Notes: generated by a model from the letters alone, not told the origin. Positions 1 through 10,103 are shown, numbered from the stretch's first letter. The stretch: 64,000 bases of DNA from Mesocentrotus franciscanus (GCA_037976565.1 CP137672.1:37484672-37548671); one strand, 5' to 3'. Program-made: numbers and translations.

Positions 1-562
1 GTGTGAATGCGGAAGTAATTACCCCAATCTGACCCCAATCGCTTACGTCATCATCGAAACCGCCCAATGTGTATAATTTCGGTTTTGTTTATGAGGGGGA
101 TGTCAAGATTCAAAGTTAAATGTCTGATTGTGGTCACATATGTGTTTTTAGGGAAAAGATATGACACTTTTCACTTTCTTTAGGTTATAAGCTTTCCATT
201 AATATAATATTGTATTTGAATCCGTTTCTACTTTAACAGCATTACTGAAAGATATGGGATGTTGGGAGAACACAACTAATGGGTTCAGGGCTCTTTAACT
301 GGCTTAGTGCCCTAGAAAACGTCATTGACACATTACACCTTTAAAAAAAATGCTGCAGCACAATAAAATGACTTAAGTAGAGTGTGCTTTATATTTCTGT
401 ATCTTATTACAAAGATCTATGAAGGGACCTTTGCTGAAGAAGGCTACATCTTTTATCCCACGCCATTCAATTACATATAATTTCTCCCCCTTTTTGAGGC
501 ATTCTACAGTGAAATGCGAGAACAAGGAATAACGAGTCTAGGCCAGAGAAGCCTACCTTTAA
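1..562. other. Non-coding, no feature recognised
   Basis: I see no exon, RNA gene or repeat boundary here. By position it lies 3' of FN3K exon 3 on the minus strand, so it is probably an intron of that gene, since the later kinase exons were not found in the window. The 563-954 element begins directly after it. Confidence 0.5.
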
Positions 563-954
563 AGATAAAGACCAGCTCTGGTCATGCGATTGCATTGTGA
601 AAGAAACGTGGAATCGATCAGAAAAGGTTGATCATCTAGCATATAAGTATTGGTGTGTACTGCAAGGTTCTGAAATCATCAAAATGATAAGAAATTTGGC
701 CCAGTCTTGGTACAGTTACAAGCACTGTACACAGAACGTTGTATATGGAACGGGAACACGTGCGCGATATCTATTTGGTCCAAATAGATATAATAATTTA
801 CCAAATATATCAATTAGTAGGCGGTTTCCCGACTTTCCCGGCAAAATTTGTATCATCACGTATTAGTCAAAACATATTCTTTCACATGATTGGTAATGAG
901 AGCTTCCATTTCATTTTTTTGAGAGAGGGGCGTTTCCAAAACTGGTCTTTACCT
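563..954. mobile_element. TTAA-flanked MITE, family AGGTATAGACCAG, copy 1
   Basis: A short non-autonomous DNA transposon bounded on both sides by TTAA (559-562 and 955-958). The left end reads AGATAAAGACCAG and the right end is its near inverse, CTGGTCTTTACCT. The whole body recurs in inverse orientation at 31454-31810, including the internal words AAATTTGGCCCAGTCTTGG and CGATCAGAAAAGGTT. There is no transposase ORF, and the ORFs inside are chance reading frames. A TTAA target is used by piggyBac and Kolobok transposases, so one of these probably mobilised it (inference). Confidence 0.85.
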
Positions 955-1372
955 TTAAATGTGGTGACATTATAACCAAGCATAAAAGCACAAAACCCTA
1001 CCCTCCTACCATCTTTCTTTTTCCTTCTCCTTGGCCTCAGTGCCCTACAAAAAGAACTGTTAAAGTAGCGAAATGTGGTGGTATGGAAAGACGCATCTGG
1101 AATGCGAAAGGCATAGTAGTATCTGAATGTAAGTTTAGGTAACATTATAAAGCCTACTCAAGGTAGTATGTCCATCTACTAGCTCTTTATTCTAATGATT
1201 TTCAACAAATATGCATTTTGCATTCCAGATGTGTCCTTTCGTGGCACTACATTTTGCTATGCTACCCAAGGCTAGGCCAAAGCAGCCTGCTTGTAAAAGT
1301 CCTGTCATTTTGGCATGAAGCTCCCCCTCCCCCTCCCTCCCCCTACCCTCACAACCTTTGCTGTTCTCTTAC
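955..1372. other. Non-coding stretch between MITE and FN3K exon 3
   Basis: Probably intronic sequence of the minus-strand FN3K gene. It holds a short C-rich tract around 1320-1346 (CTCCCCCTCC-like), which on the gene strand is a G-rich tract just downstream of the exon 3 donor. I found no further kinase exon in it. Confidence 0.4.
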
Positions 1373-1531
1373 CACCCAATCATCACACCAAGTATTGTCA
1401 AGAGGAAGGTAACCACAGCAGGTGGTGGTATGAAATCAAACTGACCAACGAAGCCTTGGGAGGTATCTGCCCCTACACGCCCTTCTTCTTGCCTGGCTCT
1501 CTTACCCTCTTCTATGTTGTGTAGGTGCAAT
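1373..1531 (-). CDS. FN3K: Fructosamine-3-kinase homologue, exon 3 (with apparent 1-base deletion)
   Basis: Exon 3 of the kinase described at exon 1. The acceptor is ATACAG before 1531 and the donor GTAAGA is read from 1372 downward. The first base completes the split codon AG|A (Arg) left by exon 2, giving ...LARLHLHN, as in FN3K-family proteins. The exon then encodes EEGRVG..., FVGQF and FHTTTCCGYLP ending WCDDWV, which correspond to the family's EEENTVG, KFGFHTVTCCGFIP and WQDDWP blocks (recalled family pattern). Between FVGQF and FHTTT the family has FGFH. Here TTTG is followed by ATTTCAT, one G short, at about 1437. As written the exon is 159 nt and the frame breaks; 160 nt would end cleanly at phase 0. 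This could be a sequencing or assembly slip, a null allele or a decaying paralogue. Confidence 0.85.
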
Positions 1532-1683
1532 CTGTATGGGATAGAATCACAATGCAGCAGGATAAAAATAAAATGAACATTATGATATTGATGTCTGTCT
1601 AACCCGACAGCTGAAAGCAGTACATCGGATACGGGTAGATAAGAAAACCAGGATCCTACAGCTATAAGTTCTTGTAAAAAACG

Positions 1684-1900
1684 GATTAATAATAAATAAT
1701 GATAGTGGGTTCTTGTACAGCATTCATGTCTGGCAAATTGCCAGACCTCTTGTGCTTCATTAACATTACCCTAGCTTTAGCATGGCTGCCATTACAGCAC
1801 TCAAGCATTTAAAGGAATTAATTCCTACCACTCATTTACCTCTCCTGGGTGGAGTCTTGCCAAAGGACATTAGTGCTGCAAAGGAATAATGCCCTAACCA
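1684..1900 (-). mobile_element. tRNA-derived SINE, 5'-truncated fragment
   Basis: Minus-strand copy of the SINE seen at 7757, 9555 and 21143. It keeps the AAT-rich tail (1684-1698), the AGTGGGTTCTTG word, the GGAATTAATTCCT block and the TCTTGCCAAAGGACATTAG block. It stops before the tRNA-like head with its A and B boxes, so it could not drive its own transcription. It lies in FN3K intron 2. Confidence 0.75.
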
Positions 1901-2238
1901 GGTAAACTAGGGCACTACAATATCCCCTTCCCTTCATTCTTATATCCTTTGTCCTTATGTTTGCCCATTCATCACCTGATGTAGTTATGATTAACCCACC
2001 ATCATTTTCATGCACCAATAAAAATGTGTAACTTCAACTCTGGATCCAACGTCATACGCAACCCTTTTAGACTAAAGTTCAATAGCAATCCTAACACCAA
2101 CCCTCTATATTTCATGAAAATTAATTTTGACAACTGCATGCACATGCCCTATAGTAAGCGTTCATTCTAAGCAATTTCAATTTGTTATGACAACCAGCAT
2201 ACTTCTCAAGAACATAGAACATAGCCCCAGGATCATAC

Positions 2239-2426
2239 CTTGCTAATTGTTCACCTAGAGCTGCAGAATGTCTGCTAAGTCCTTGAAGATCAAGATGTTC
2301 CATGATGAATATGGATCCCGTTCCTGAAGGATTGTCAAAGACTGGTCCTGGTTTGGGAACCCTGATGGTCTCTGTGGCCTGTATAGCTTCAAGGCTTGCC
2401 TTCTCACCATCAAACATCTGCCTTGC
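2239..2426 (-). CDS. FN3K: Fructosamine-3-kinase homologue, exon 2
   Basis: The exon starts after the acceptor ATATAG at 2426 and reads ARQMFDGEKASLEAI in phase 0, directly continuing exon 1. This block carries the conserved Glu region of the kinase N-lobe (family: ARQMFEGEVASLEAL). It is followed by IRVPKPGPV and then the hinge FIMEHLDLQGLS (family: FVMEHLKMKSLS), and it ends LGEQLA plus AG. The donor is GTATGA, read downward from 2238. Length is 188 nt, leaving phase 2, which exon 3 resolves as Arg. No stop or frameshift is present. Reading past the donor soon becomes non-homologous, which supports the junction. Confidence 0.93.
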
Positions 2427-3018
2427 CTATATCATAAGGGATATAAAGTCACTTATTAACCTTTTAGATACAACTATTGAAAAATCACCCCAAAATGTTA
2501 TGGGCGCTAATATCATATAGATGGTGACAATCAAATGGAATTTCTTTGTATTTGTCATCATATTTAAAAATCAATACCTATACTTCATCTTGCAAACTGT
2601 TTACACACGGTAGCATAATACCCGTTGGCTCAGTGTTATGTAGTGATCGGCAACTTGCCTACTTCACGAACGACGAGTCAAGTCGTGCCACGCCCGATTT
2701 ATCCTGAGTTTGGATTGACTGATTGTAATTTAGTTTTAGAATATCAAATTTATTGATATGTGATTAATTAAATACATTTAAAAATGCACATTATTATAGT
2801 TCTGTAAAATATATTTACTTACAATTTAATCTTGCAAGTTTTATTTGATATTTGATGGGAATTCAAAGATTATCTTATGTATTAAGGTTAATATCCGGGC
2901 GTTGTTAGATTAAGTTTAGCGAGCACACAACGTACAAGATATTTCACTTTGTACATGCGAAAATGTAAACAAAAAGCGAAGTCAAATCACGAGCGAATTG
3001 TCAGAAAACTGAGACAAA

Positions 3019-3213
3019 ATGGAGGAGGAGGAAGGAGACAAAAGAGGTGAAAAGCAACATCGACATAGACCACATCATCGGATCGACCTGTACGATGAAC
3101 ATGACAAATGGAGGGGGCAGATAAAGCCTTTCTTCAGTACCAGCACCGGCAGCAGCAAGCGAAGTGACATAGAATTTGTAAGGCATCTGCTGGAAATGCA
3201 CACTCGTCAGTGA
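3019..3213 (+). CDS. Possible small ORF or first exon, 64 aa, unrecognised
   Basis: An ATG in good context (ACAAAATGG) opens a 64-residue, charge-rich frame: an acidic run MEEEEGD, then a His/Arg-rich segment RHRPHHR, then DEHDKWRGQIKPFF and a C-terminal FVRHLLEMHTRQ before TGA. It lies antisense within FN3K intron 1. No family is recognised, and codon content alone cannot separate it from a chance ORF. It could be an uncharacterised small gene or a repeat-derived frame. Confidence 0.2.
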   Translation: MEEEEGDKRGEKQHRHRPHHRIDLYDEHDKWRGQIKPFFSTSTGSSKRSDIEFVRHLLEMHTRQ

Positions 3214-3464
3214 TGCTGCAGATCTACTGACGCCGATACCTCTGGCTCTCTAAGCTCATTGTGAGCTGAGCTAGCCAACTGTATATCGCATGCATGCATA
3301 CCGGTATGCACTGTACGTACACTGCCAATGTTCATGCAGACTTCCTTTGCCTGTATTGTGTATTATGGTATTACGCGCGGTACTCCAAAACCGCTCCGAT
3401 GTACACACTGAGTTTCCTTAGGGAGATTACAGCGGTGTCCGTGTGCTGCCCTTTATATACCCAC

Positions 3465-4130
3465 TCATGAACGTCTTAAATGATGTTGAAACATGGTGTT
3501 GCCGATGACTAAGTCATTTGCAGTGCAAAACTCCACAAGCCTCTCTCCACGCTCATTTCTTTCACCTAAACCAAATTTTTCAATATTGTGAGTATCTCTA
3601 CCATTCTTTCCAACTTTGGCATTACAGTCTCCAATTATCATTGTGATATCCCTCCCTGAGATACTGTCAAGTTGGTCAAGGGTATCTTGTAAGACCCCAT
3701 TAAACTTGTCCCTTTCTTCCTCAGTAGCATCTGTGGTTGGAGCATATACTTGAATTACTGTGATGTTCATGGGATGTGCCTTCATCCTTATTGTAATGAT
3801 CCTATCGTTAACAGGGTTGTATCCCATCACTGCCTTTGACATCTCTTTATTGATGATAAACCCAACATCTTCGTCCAGATTCCCTTCTAGAATAATAAAC
3901 TGTTTCACCTCCATCTATATGAAACCGTCCTTGGCCAAGCCACCAGTGCTCAGCTACTCCCACTATGTGTACATCACCTCAACATTTCATTGAGTACCAC
4001 CTCAAGCTTTCCTGTTGTAAGTCCTCTAACATTCCAAGTTGCCACACTTATTACAGCTCTGTTCCGATCCAGAGGAATCAGGGACAGGGCTTCCTGGATC
4101 AGGCTTTGGCCTTGCTCTATCATTATAACT
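3465..4130 (-). pseudogene. Non-LTR retrotransposon (LINE) APE-type endonuclease relic
   Basis: Minus-strand remnant of the N-terminal endonuclease domain of a LINE ORF2, the enzyme that nicks target DNA for reverse transcription. In order I see VATWNVRGLTTGKL (catalytic Asn in the WN motif, codon 4033-4031), a TGA at 3976-3974 with a +1 shift, VHIVGVAEHWW (catalytic Glu), another shift near 3895, then VGFIINKEMSKAVMGYNPV, ITVIQVYAPTTDATEEE, MIIGDCNAKVG (GDxNxxxG) and GERNERGERLVEFC. The sequence ends before the terminal SDH box, and no RT follows. It is dead and truncated on both sides. It resembles proteins often mislabelled 'craniofacial development protein 2-like'. Confidence 0.85.
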
Positions 4131-4311
4131 AGATGTACTTGGTGCATCATTCCTCTTTCTGCAGTAGAATTTGAAGTATCCTTCAGCCTGAAGGGTTCAC
4201 CGTTGGATACTATCCTTGCTTGCTATTTTCTATGGTGTATTCCAATATTCTCATGAAGACAAACTCGATCAAATTGATGGTGGGTGGTCAGGTCCTTCCA
4301 AGGTGTTTTTA

Positions 4312-4875
4312 GGCGCTAGTGTAGTTTCGTATCCATTTTTTTAGCAGTTTCATATCCAATCTTAGCAAAGGAATTTTAGCCCATTTTTTAAACTAATTTT
4401 AATCATAATCATATATCGCATTTTCCACCTGAATTTGGATCACATCCAACATCGGGAATCCTCCGTTTAGGGCTTTGATGTCGACGTCGCTCAGTGCCGT
4501 CTCTACGCTTTAACTCTGCACCTCAAACTGAAGCTATCAGTGAAAAATTATGCAAACTTCTCCTATGGGTTTATATGCATGGTATCGTGCAGCGCATGCG
4601 TGTAATAGGCGCGTAATAGAAGTTGGCTGCATAAATTTTTACTGGTACTAGCTTCAGTTTGACGTGCAGAGCGAAAGCGTAGAGACGGTACTGAGCGACG
4701 ATGTCGACATCGAAGCCCTAAACGGAGGATTCCCGATGTCGGATGTGATCCAAATTCAGGTGGAAAATGCAATATATGATTATGATTAAAATTAGTAAAA
4801 AATTGGGCTAAAATTCCTTTGCTAAGATTGGATATGAAACTGTTAAAAAAATGGATACGAAACTACACTAGCCCC
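4312..4875. mobile_element. Foldback DNA transposon with 8-bp TSD, copy 1
   Basis: The element is almost entirely two inverted arms of roughly 240 bp around a short centre (about 4560-4640). Ends are GGCGCTAGTGTAG and CTACACTAGCCCC. It is flanked by identical 8-bp repeats TGTTTTTA (4304-4311 and 4876-4883). A second copy lies at 37050-37595. There is no transposase ORF. The terminal bases do not match the usual hAT start, so although 8 bp suits hAT or P transposases I leave the superfamily open. Because it sits in FN3K intron 1, the pre-mRNA would contain a long hairpin. Confidence 0.93.
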
Positions 4876-5126
4876 TGTTTTTATTGAGACACCATCTCTA
4901 GCTAGCTGGCTGTTGACTCAATGAGTTCCTTCGCCCTTTGATGGGTCTTTTTTTTCTTCCCACTGGGTTGCTAGCCACCCTCCTCACCAGTTGCCTGGTG
5001 GGTGATCCGGTTTAGTCACTGCTTGCCCCACCATGGAACAGGTAGTACTGGTAAAGGAAAGTCTGACCTTACTTTATTGGTTACAAACATATGGAAATTG
5101 AAACATATAGATTTCAATCATCTTAC

Positions 5127-5267
5127 CCCACTCTTTCCATTGACTTTGACAAAGAACTTGCCCTTGTCGGTGTCGTAGCTCTGTCCATCGCTGATGCAAC
5201 CTCCCGAAGTTGTACCGCTGGATGTGACCCTCGAAGCCCCAAGAACATCCTTGAGTATCTTCTCCAT
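5127..5267 (-). CDS. FN3K: Fructosamine-3-kinase homologue, exon 1 (start codon)
   Basis: First coding exon of a minus-strand FN3K / FN3KRP-type kinase. Family enzymes phosphorylate sugar amines bound to protein lysines at C3, which destabilises the adduct (protein deglycation); they are cytosolic and share the aminoglycoside-phosphotransferase fold. The exon is 47 codons, from MEKILKDVLG to KVNGKSG, ending in phase 0 before GTAAGA. The block GGCISDGQSYDTDKGKFFV matches the family's N-lobe nucleotide-binding segment (GCISEGRAYDTDAG). I chose the ATG at 5267 because it aligns with the usual start of the family; an in-frame ATG 22 codons upstream (5333) gives an extension that does not resemble the family. 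Exons 2 and 3 follow at 2426-2239 and 1531-1373. The C-lobe with HGDLWSGN is not in the window. FN3K versus FN3KRP orthology is unresolved. Confidence 0.92.
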
Positions 5268-5411
5268 TGGCTGTCCTGCGGATTGTTTCCAAGTGTGTAA
5301 AAAAAATTGAAATGGTCTGTGAAGTCCACTCAAGGAGGCATTTAATAGTATACTTTTTGTGTAGGAAAAACTGTTCAGACGACCTCTATTGATTCTTGGT
5401 AAGTAACATCA

Positions 5412-5832
5412 ATGTACAAAACTCACCAGAATTCACTAATAATCGGCACTTTAGCGACAATTGATGACACCTAACACTACAGTAAAATACAATCTTTTCA
5501 ACTCACCGGTGTTAGAAAAGTTTTTCTTAACGATTTTAAGCTGTGTGAATCAGCAGAAATTTATTTAACTGATTTATTACGTTCATTTAGTATTTATGAT
5601 GTATGATTTTTGGAGCATCGTATTTAAAAGTAAGTAGATCTAGTCTAGACCACACATAGCTGCATTACTATCCAGGCTGTGTATTAAAAGCTGTGCTATT
5701 GATTCTCAACATTTCAAACACAACTGTACAAAACTCAACCGATTTCACTAAAAATCGGTATTTTAATGACAATTAATGACACCTAAATGGCAGTAAAATA
5801 AAATTTTTCAACTTACCGATGTTAGAAAGAAT
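5412..5832. repeat. Diverged direct repeat, about 110 bp, two copies
   Basis: Copy 1 is about 5412-5524 and copy 2 about 5720-5832. Both read GTACAAAACTCA, a stretch ending AATCGG, then GACAATT-ATGACACCTAA, CAGTAAAATA, TTTTCAACT-ACCG-TGTTAGAAA. The copies differ at many sites, so the duplication is not recent. They are separated by about 195 bp that are not duplicated. No coding signal. Confidence 0.7.
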
Positions 5833-7755
5833 AATTTAAAATTTAAAATTGTGAGTCTACTGTCAAACTTGCCGATCAGCCACATCGTATTTATTGTGTG
5901 CATTTATGTGTTATAAGTGTATTGACTATTCATGTGTGAAATTGCTGCCTATTAGCACATAGTACAGCGCTAGAGGTCAATACGCATTAGCAATGACTCT
6001 CTACGCTTTGCAGAGTGGTCTAGACATGGCCTAGGCCTAGATCTAGGAGCTAGGTCTATTTCAACAATAATTATTATTTTTCTCCCACTCTTTTTGTAGA
6101 TGTGTGTGAAAACTCAGTACATTTTAGCACTAATGCGGGTATGAGGTCCATACCGTTCACGGTTAGACTTCAAGTTCATGCATCGTAGGACTAGTCTAGA
6201 CTATTACTACTTTACTACTACTACTACTATACTCTATAGACGGTGTCACACAATTACAACTCAATAAGAATCCATACACATTTTCGAAGATGTGGGACTG
6301 AATTAAAAAAGTGGGCGGCTCATAAACATTCATGTTGTGTTAAATCCAAAGAGTTAAAAAGCATATTTTGTCAACAAACATACTACCTACACATACATAA
6401 CACTAAAATGATGCTGAATGTTCTATACTTTTCACAGCATTGACATCACACGTACGGTGAACTATCAGCTGAAACTCCCATCGATCTCGACCGGTATAAA
6501 ATCGCAAGTGGCTAGTGAGGGTGTTGTGATAAGCAGCGCGGCGGCGGTCAGCTGTCAGGGGAAATTCCCTAATCACTAAAATATTGAGATTAGATCTCAG
6601 ACCAAAACTTTTGACGATTCATGAAGTTGGTATGATGTAACGTGCAATATGTGGGTAGGTCAGTGGCCTACACAAATAAGGCCCATGAGCCCGAATTACG
6701 AATTAGGTGAGGGGCGGGTGAGGGGTAGGATCTAAACATCACCTCCCCTCGATCCAAACAGGATGGGGGAGGGGCGGCCCGGGGGGGGGAATCATCTGGC
6801 TTTATTACCGTAAGACTTTTGAAAGATTTCTGAAATCTCGATCGTGTGTGTTTGACCAGGTTTGACGTTCTGTTTGAAATAGTATCTGCCCGGCCCCGGA
6901 TAGCACTACTAAGTACTAGCCAACCTGTCGCATCGGGACACACTATACTAGGCAGCAGTAGGGAGCGTCTACCAAAGTGGGGATGGGGATCAACAAAAAG
7001 GGGCACCTAAAAAGGGAATGGCCCTAACCACTAAGCGGAAAATACAATTCTAAGACAATTCTAATTAATAATTATGTTAACAAGGATCATATTCAACTTT
7101 TAATTGTTTATCTCTTTACCTGGATGATACCAGCTTTTGCGTCAAACATTGCAGTTGTGTTTGTTACGGTCTGAATATTTATTTGCGAGCAAGGCGAGCG
7201 GAAAACTGCAAGATTTGTGAGGTCGCATTAAGCTTAAGGAAGGCCTATAAACCGATGTTAATTAACATACCTCGCGCGATCCACTTAATTCCATGATTAC
7301 ATAAATCACAACTGCGGGCGAGTGATTAAGAGCGAGCTTTGGAGAAATGACAGAAAATATTGCTCCCATTACTTTAAATCGGGGAGGCCGGGGAGAGGGT
7401 TGCAAAACATTTGTTTAATTGATGAGGGATAAGGCTATAATAAAAGTGCCTCTTTTCAACATGACTGATATTTTGGGTAGGGGGCCTAATGTGCTTTGCA
7501 GTTGATTGGAATTTTAAAGATTCAATAGATTTGATTGGAGGCATTTGTCACATTTGAAGAAGGACACTAATTTGTTTTGAAATTGAGTAATTATCACATA
7601 GAGAAAAAGAGCACTCATCAGAAAGAAACAAAATCAACAAAACGAAATTGGGCACTGCTCAGATTTAAATAGTGCCTCATTAGAGGCGAAGAGGGGCACT
7701 TATCTGAAGGGGAAAGGGGCACCGTTTATCGAAGGAAGAGGGCATTTGACAGATT

Positions 7756-7756
<1 letters not shown>
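5833..7756. other. Non-coding region upstream of FN3K, no gene recognised
   Basis: Lies 5' of the FN3K start and may hold its promoter; I see no decisive core promoter element. CTAG-rich words cluster at 5636-5651, 5999-6061 and 6189-6202. A TATAAAA word occurs at 6495. A GC-rich, G-run segment covers about 6700-6790. Minus-strand ORF 7006-6668 has no recognisable domain and is treated as chance. Confidence 0.4.
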
Positions 7757-7803
<47 letters not shown>

Positions 7804-8087
7804 GTGGGTTCTTGAATAAAGATATAGCGCTCATGTTTGTCAGATTTGACACTCATGGCGCTCCGCAATAATTACCCCGGCTTTAGGATGGCTGCCATTA
7901 CGGCGCTCTAGCATTTCAAGGAATTAATTCCTGCCAGGTACCCATTTACATCACCTGGGTCGAGTGTGGCAAATGTAGATTAATGTCTTGCCAAAGGACA
8001 TTAGTGCCGCGGTGGCCTGAACCGCGGCCCTTCAGTGATCCACAGTCCGGTGACATAATATTTATATACACTCGACCACGACACTTA
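7757..8087 (-). mobile_element. tRNA-derived SINE with (AAT)n tail, copy 2
   Basis: Minus-strand SINE. On the + strand it begins with its 3' tail, an (AAT)n run at 7757-7802. The body follows (AGTGGGTTCTTG, GGCTGCCATTACGG, GGAATTAATTCCT, ACCTGGGT, TGTCTTGCCAAAGGACATTAG), then the tRNA-like head to about 8085. The head reads, on its own strand, GTGTCGTGGTCGAGTGT (A-box side) through CACCGGACTGTGGATCAC to a B-box region that has lost consensus (AAGGGCCGCGGTTCAGG). It carries a small insertion between the A box and the CACCGG word. Confidence 0.85.
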
Positions 8088-9554
8088 TCCTTATCAGAAT
8101 TGAACAGGAGCAAGTAACATTAGGAGAAAAAAAGGAATTTATTAAAAAGGAAAAGGGGAACTTATCACAAGTAAAAAGGAGCAATTTTTGGTACCGTAAA
8201 AAAGTGGGGGTACTGCTTCCCTCCCCCGGACGGCCGCCTCTGAGATCATGTTTGCCAGTTGCCGGGAAGAGACCTTTACTAAGCCCCAAGCTCGAACCTT
8301 ATTGAATATTGACTATAGAGGAAGCACTGCATTGGGAACACAGTTCTTATTATATGAATTAAATTTGAATCAACGAGGCCAGGGATCCTTTTATTCGGAG
8401 AGAATCATCCGATTGTAAAATTGCACAGCCATTCCTGGATATATAATATTTAATGACAATAATTAGCCTGGGATCCAACTCATTAAAGTCTATACAATCA
8501 GTTACCATCAAAAAATTGTATTAACATGATTGACGAATCTGAAAAAAATATATTAAAAAAAAGAGAGAGAGAGAGAGAGAGGTAGAGATCTCCCTTCTTC
8601 TTCTTTTTCTTCATCATCATCATTATCATCTAGTCTTTTGAGAATCTTATTCAGAAAAGGCAGAAACCGTTCATCTCATCCTATTTACACTCTTCTATAG
8701 CTCTCAGCACAATTTGCATGTTTTTTTTTTATAACGACTATGTACCAAAATATTTAATCATTATATTTTTTCTTAATACATGTAGTCTTAATTTTCAGAA
8801 TTATTTGGTAACACGAATTTGGGGAGCTTGATATAACATTCATTGCTAATAATATACAATGATTATACAGAAAATGTAAATGATATTATTTTTAATCGAA
8901 ATATAGATATAAAACTAATCAACAAGATCTTTTTTTACAATGATGGTGAAGTATTTTTCTGACAAAATCTTACCGGGTCTGAACGATTATAGAGCCTACA
9001 CGTATACACGTATTCGCTACCCGTTTAGTTCAAAATTGTACGCGTTTGATCGTACTACTAGTACTACATCTTCACATGCAAGATATCTGGAAAAAACAAG
9101 CACACACTTCCGTCAACTGGTGTATGGCCAATTTAGCAACTTGTCACAAACTAAGGATGAATCTCATATGTCTACATTACTGATTATTTGTAGTTTCTCT
9201 ATTTTTGTTTTGTTTTATTTTCTATTTTACCAGAGTCAGTAAGGACCTCTCATATTTGTGGACTTTCAAAAACATTTCCTCAAAATATTACTGCCTTTCA
9301 TTAATTTGCCTAAGCCGGCATGGAATCTAAATCAATAAAGTACAAATTCACCCAAACTAGTACCACTGAGGCACTGATTAGGTGGAATTTACGCTTGCAG
9401 AGTTGCAGGTTCTCTTTGAATGATTTTTTTCAATGGATCCCTCCCCTATAAACTTACCCCATCCTGCTTTTTCGCGAAATTTCTAGTGACTATCTAACTC
9501 CGGGAAGCTCCAACACCGGTTAGTTAGTTAGTGACTATCATGCATGCATACATC
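8088..9554. other. Non-coding, no gene recognised
   Basis: Contains a (GA)n microsatellite at about 8562-8582 and CTT/CAT-rich DNA to about 8630. The ORF at 8940-9242 has no recognisable domain and an AT-biased composition like its surroundings, so I treat it as chance. Confidence 0.4.
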
Positions 9555-9926
9555 AATAATAATAATAATAATAATAATAGCTAGTTCTTATATAGCGCTT
9601 TTCAGGACCGAAGGCCCTCTCAAAGCGCTTTACAGATACATATATTATTACCCCGGTCATCGGATTCAGGCTTACCCGCACACAATGTATGCACATTCTC
9701 CACTCCCTGGGGAGCATTCTAGCCAGGCGTCATTTTTACAAGCGCACACTTGCTAATCTAAGCACATTAGCTTTCGCATCCTACCGGGTACCCATTTAAC
9801 ACCTGGGTGGAGAGTGGCAAATGTAGATCAATGTCTTGCCAAAGGACATTAGTGCCACGGTGGGACTTGAACCGCGGACCTTGTGATCCACAGTCCGGTG
9901 ACATATCCACTCGTCCACGACACCTC
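9555..9926 (-). mobile_element. tRNA-derived SINE, full-length-looking copy
   Basis: The best-preserved SINE of the family, on the minus strand. On the + strand the order is (AAT)n tail at 9555-9579, a body with the TATATAGCGC...AAAGCGCTTTACAG block, then ACCTGGGTGGAGAGTGG and CTTGCCAAAGGACATTAGTG, and the head to 9926. The head on its own strand has an A-box-like TGGACGAGTGG and a B box GGTTCAAGTCC, the internal RNA polymerase III promoter of tRNA-derived SINEs. It needs LINE enzymes in trans. It is not a functional tRNA gene. Confidence 0.9.
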
Positions 9927-9928
9927 TA

Positions 9929-10101
9929 CAGTCAAACCTGTCTATAGCGACCACCCAAGGGAAACACAAAAAGTGGTCTTTGTAGACAGGTGGTCTTTGT
10001 AGACAGGTTCCTTTAGTACATGTTTCAATGAGAAACCATTTTCAAGGGAAACAAAAAATGTGGTCTTTGTAGACAGGTGGTCACTAAAGCAGGTTTGACT
10101 G
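9929..10101. mobile_element. Tc1/mariner-type MITE with TA target
   Basis: 173 bp, ends CAGTCAAACCTG and CAGGTTTGACTG, flanked by TA (9927-9928 and 10102-10103). Inside, the sentence 'GTGGTCTTTGTAGACAGG' is repeated three times in direct orientation. There is no coding capacity. TA duplication plus CAGT-type ends points to the Tc1/mariner/pogo group (inference). Confidence 0.85.
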
Positions 10102-10103
10102 TA

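Larger units (their letters stand above)
2427..5126 (-). other. FN3K intron 1 (about 2.7 kb)
   Basis: Intron between exons 1 and 2, donor GTAAGA at 5126-5121 and acceptor AG at 2428-2427. It contains a LINE endonuclease relic (3465-4130) and a foldback transposon (4312-4875). Around 2631-2700 a TGGCTCAGTG... CGTGCCACG stretch looks vaguely tRNA/SINE-like, but I cannot place it in a family. A plus-strand ORF at 3019-3213 is listed separately. Confidence 0.85.

Noticed and set aside
6668..7006. 112-aa minus-strand ORF in a G-rich segment
   Set aside because: Pro/Ser/Arg-rich composition follows the G runs; no family resemblance.
9835..9926. Possible tRNA gene (A and B boxes present)
   Set aside because: It is the head of a dispersed SINE, lacks a proper cloverleaf and acceptor stem, and recurs with the same body at other positions.
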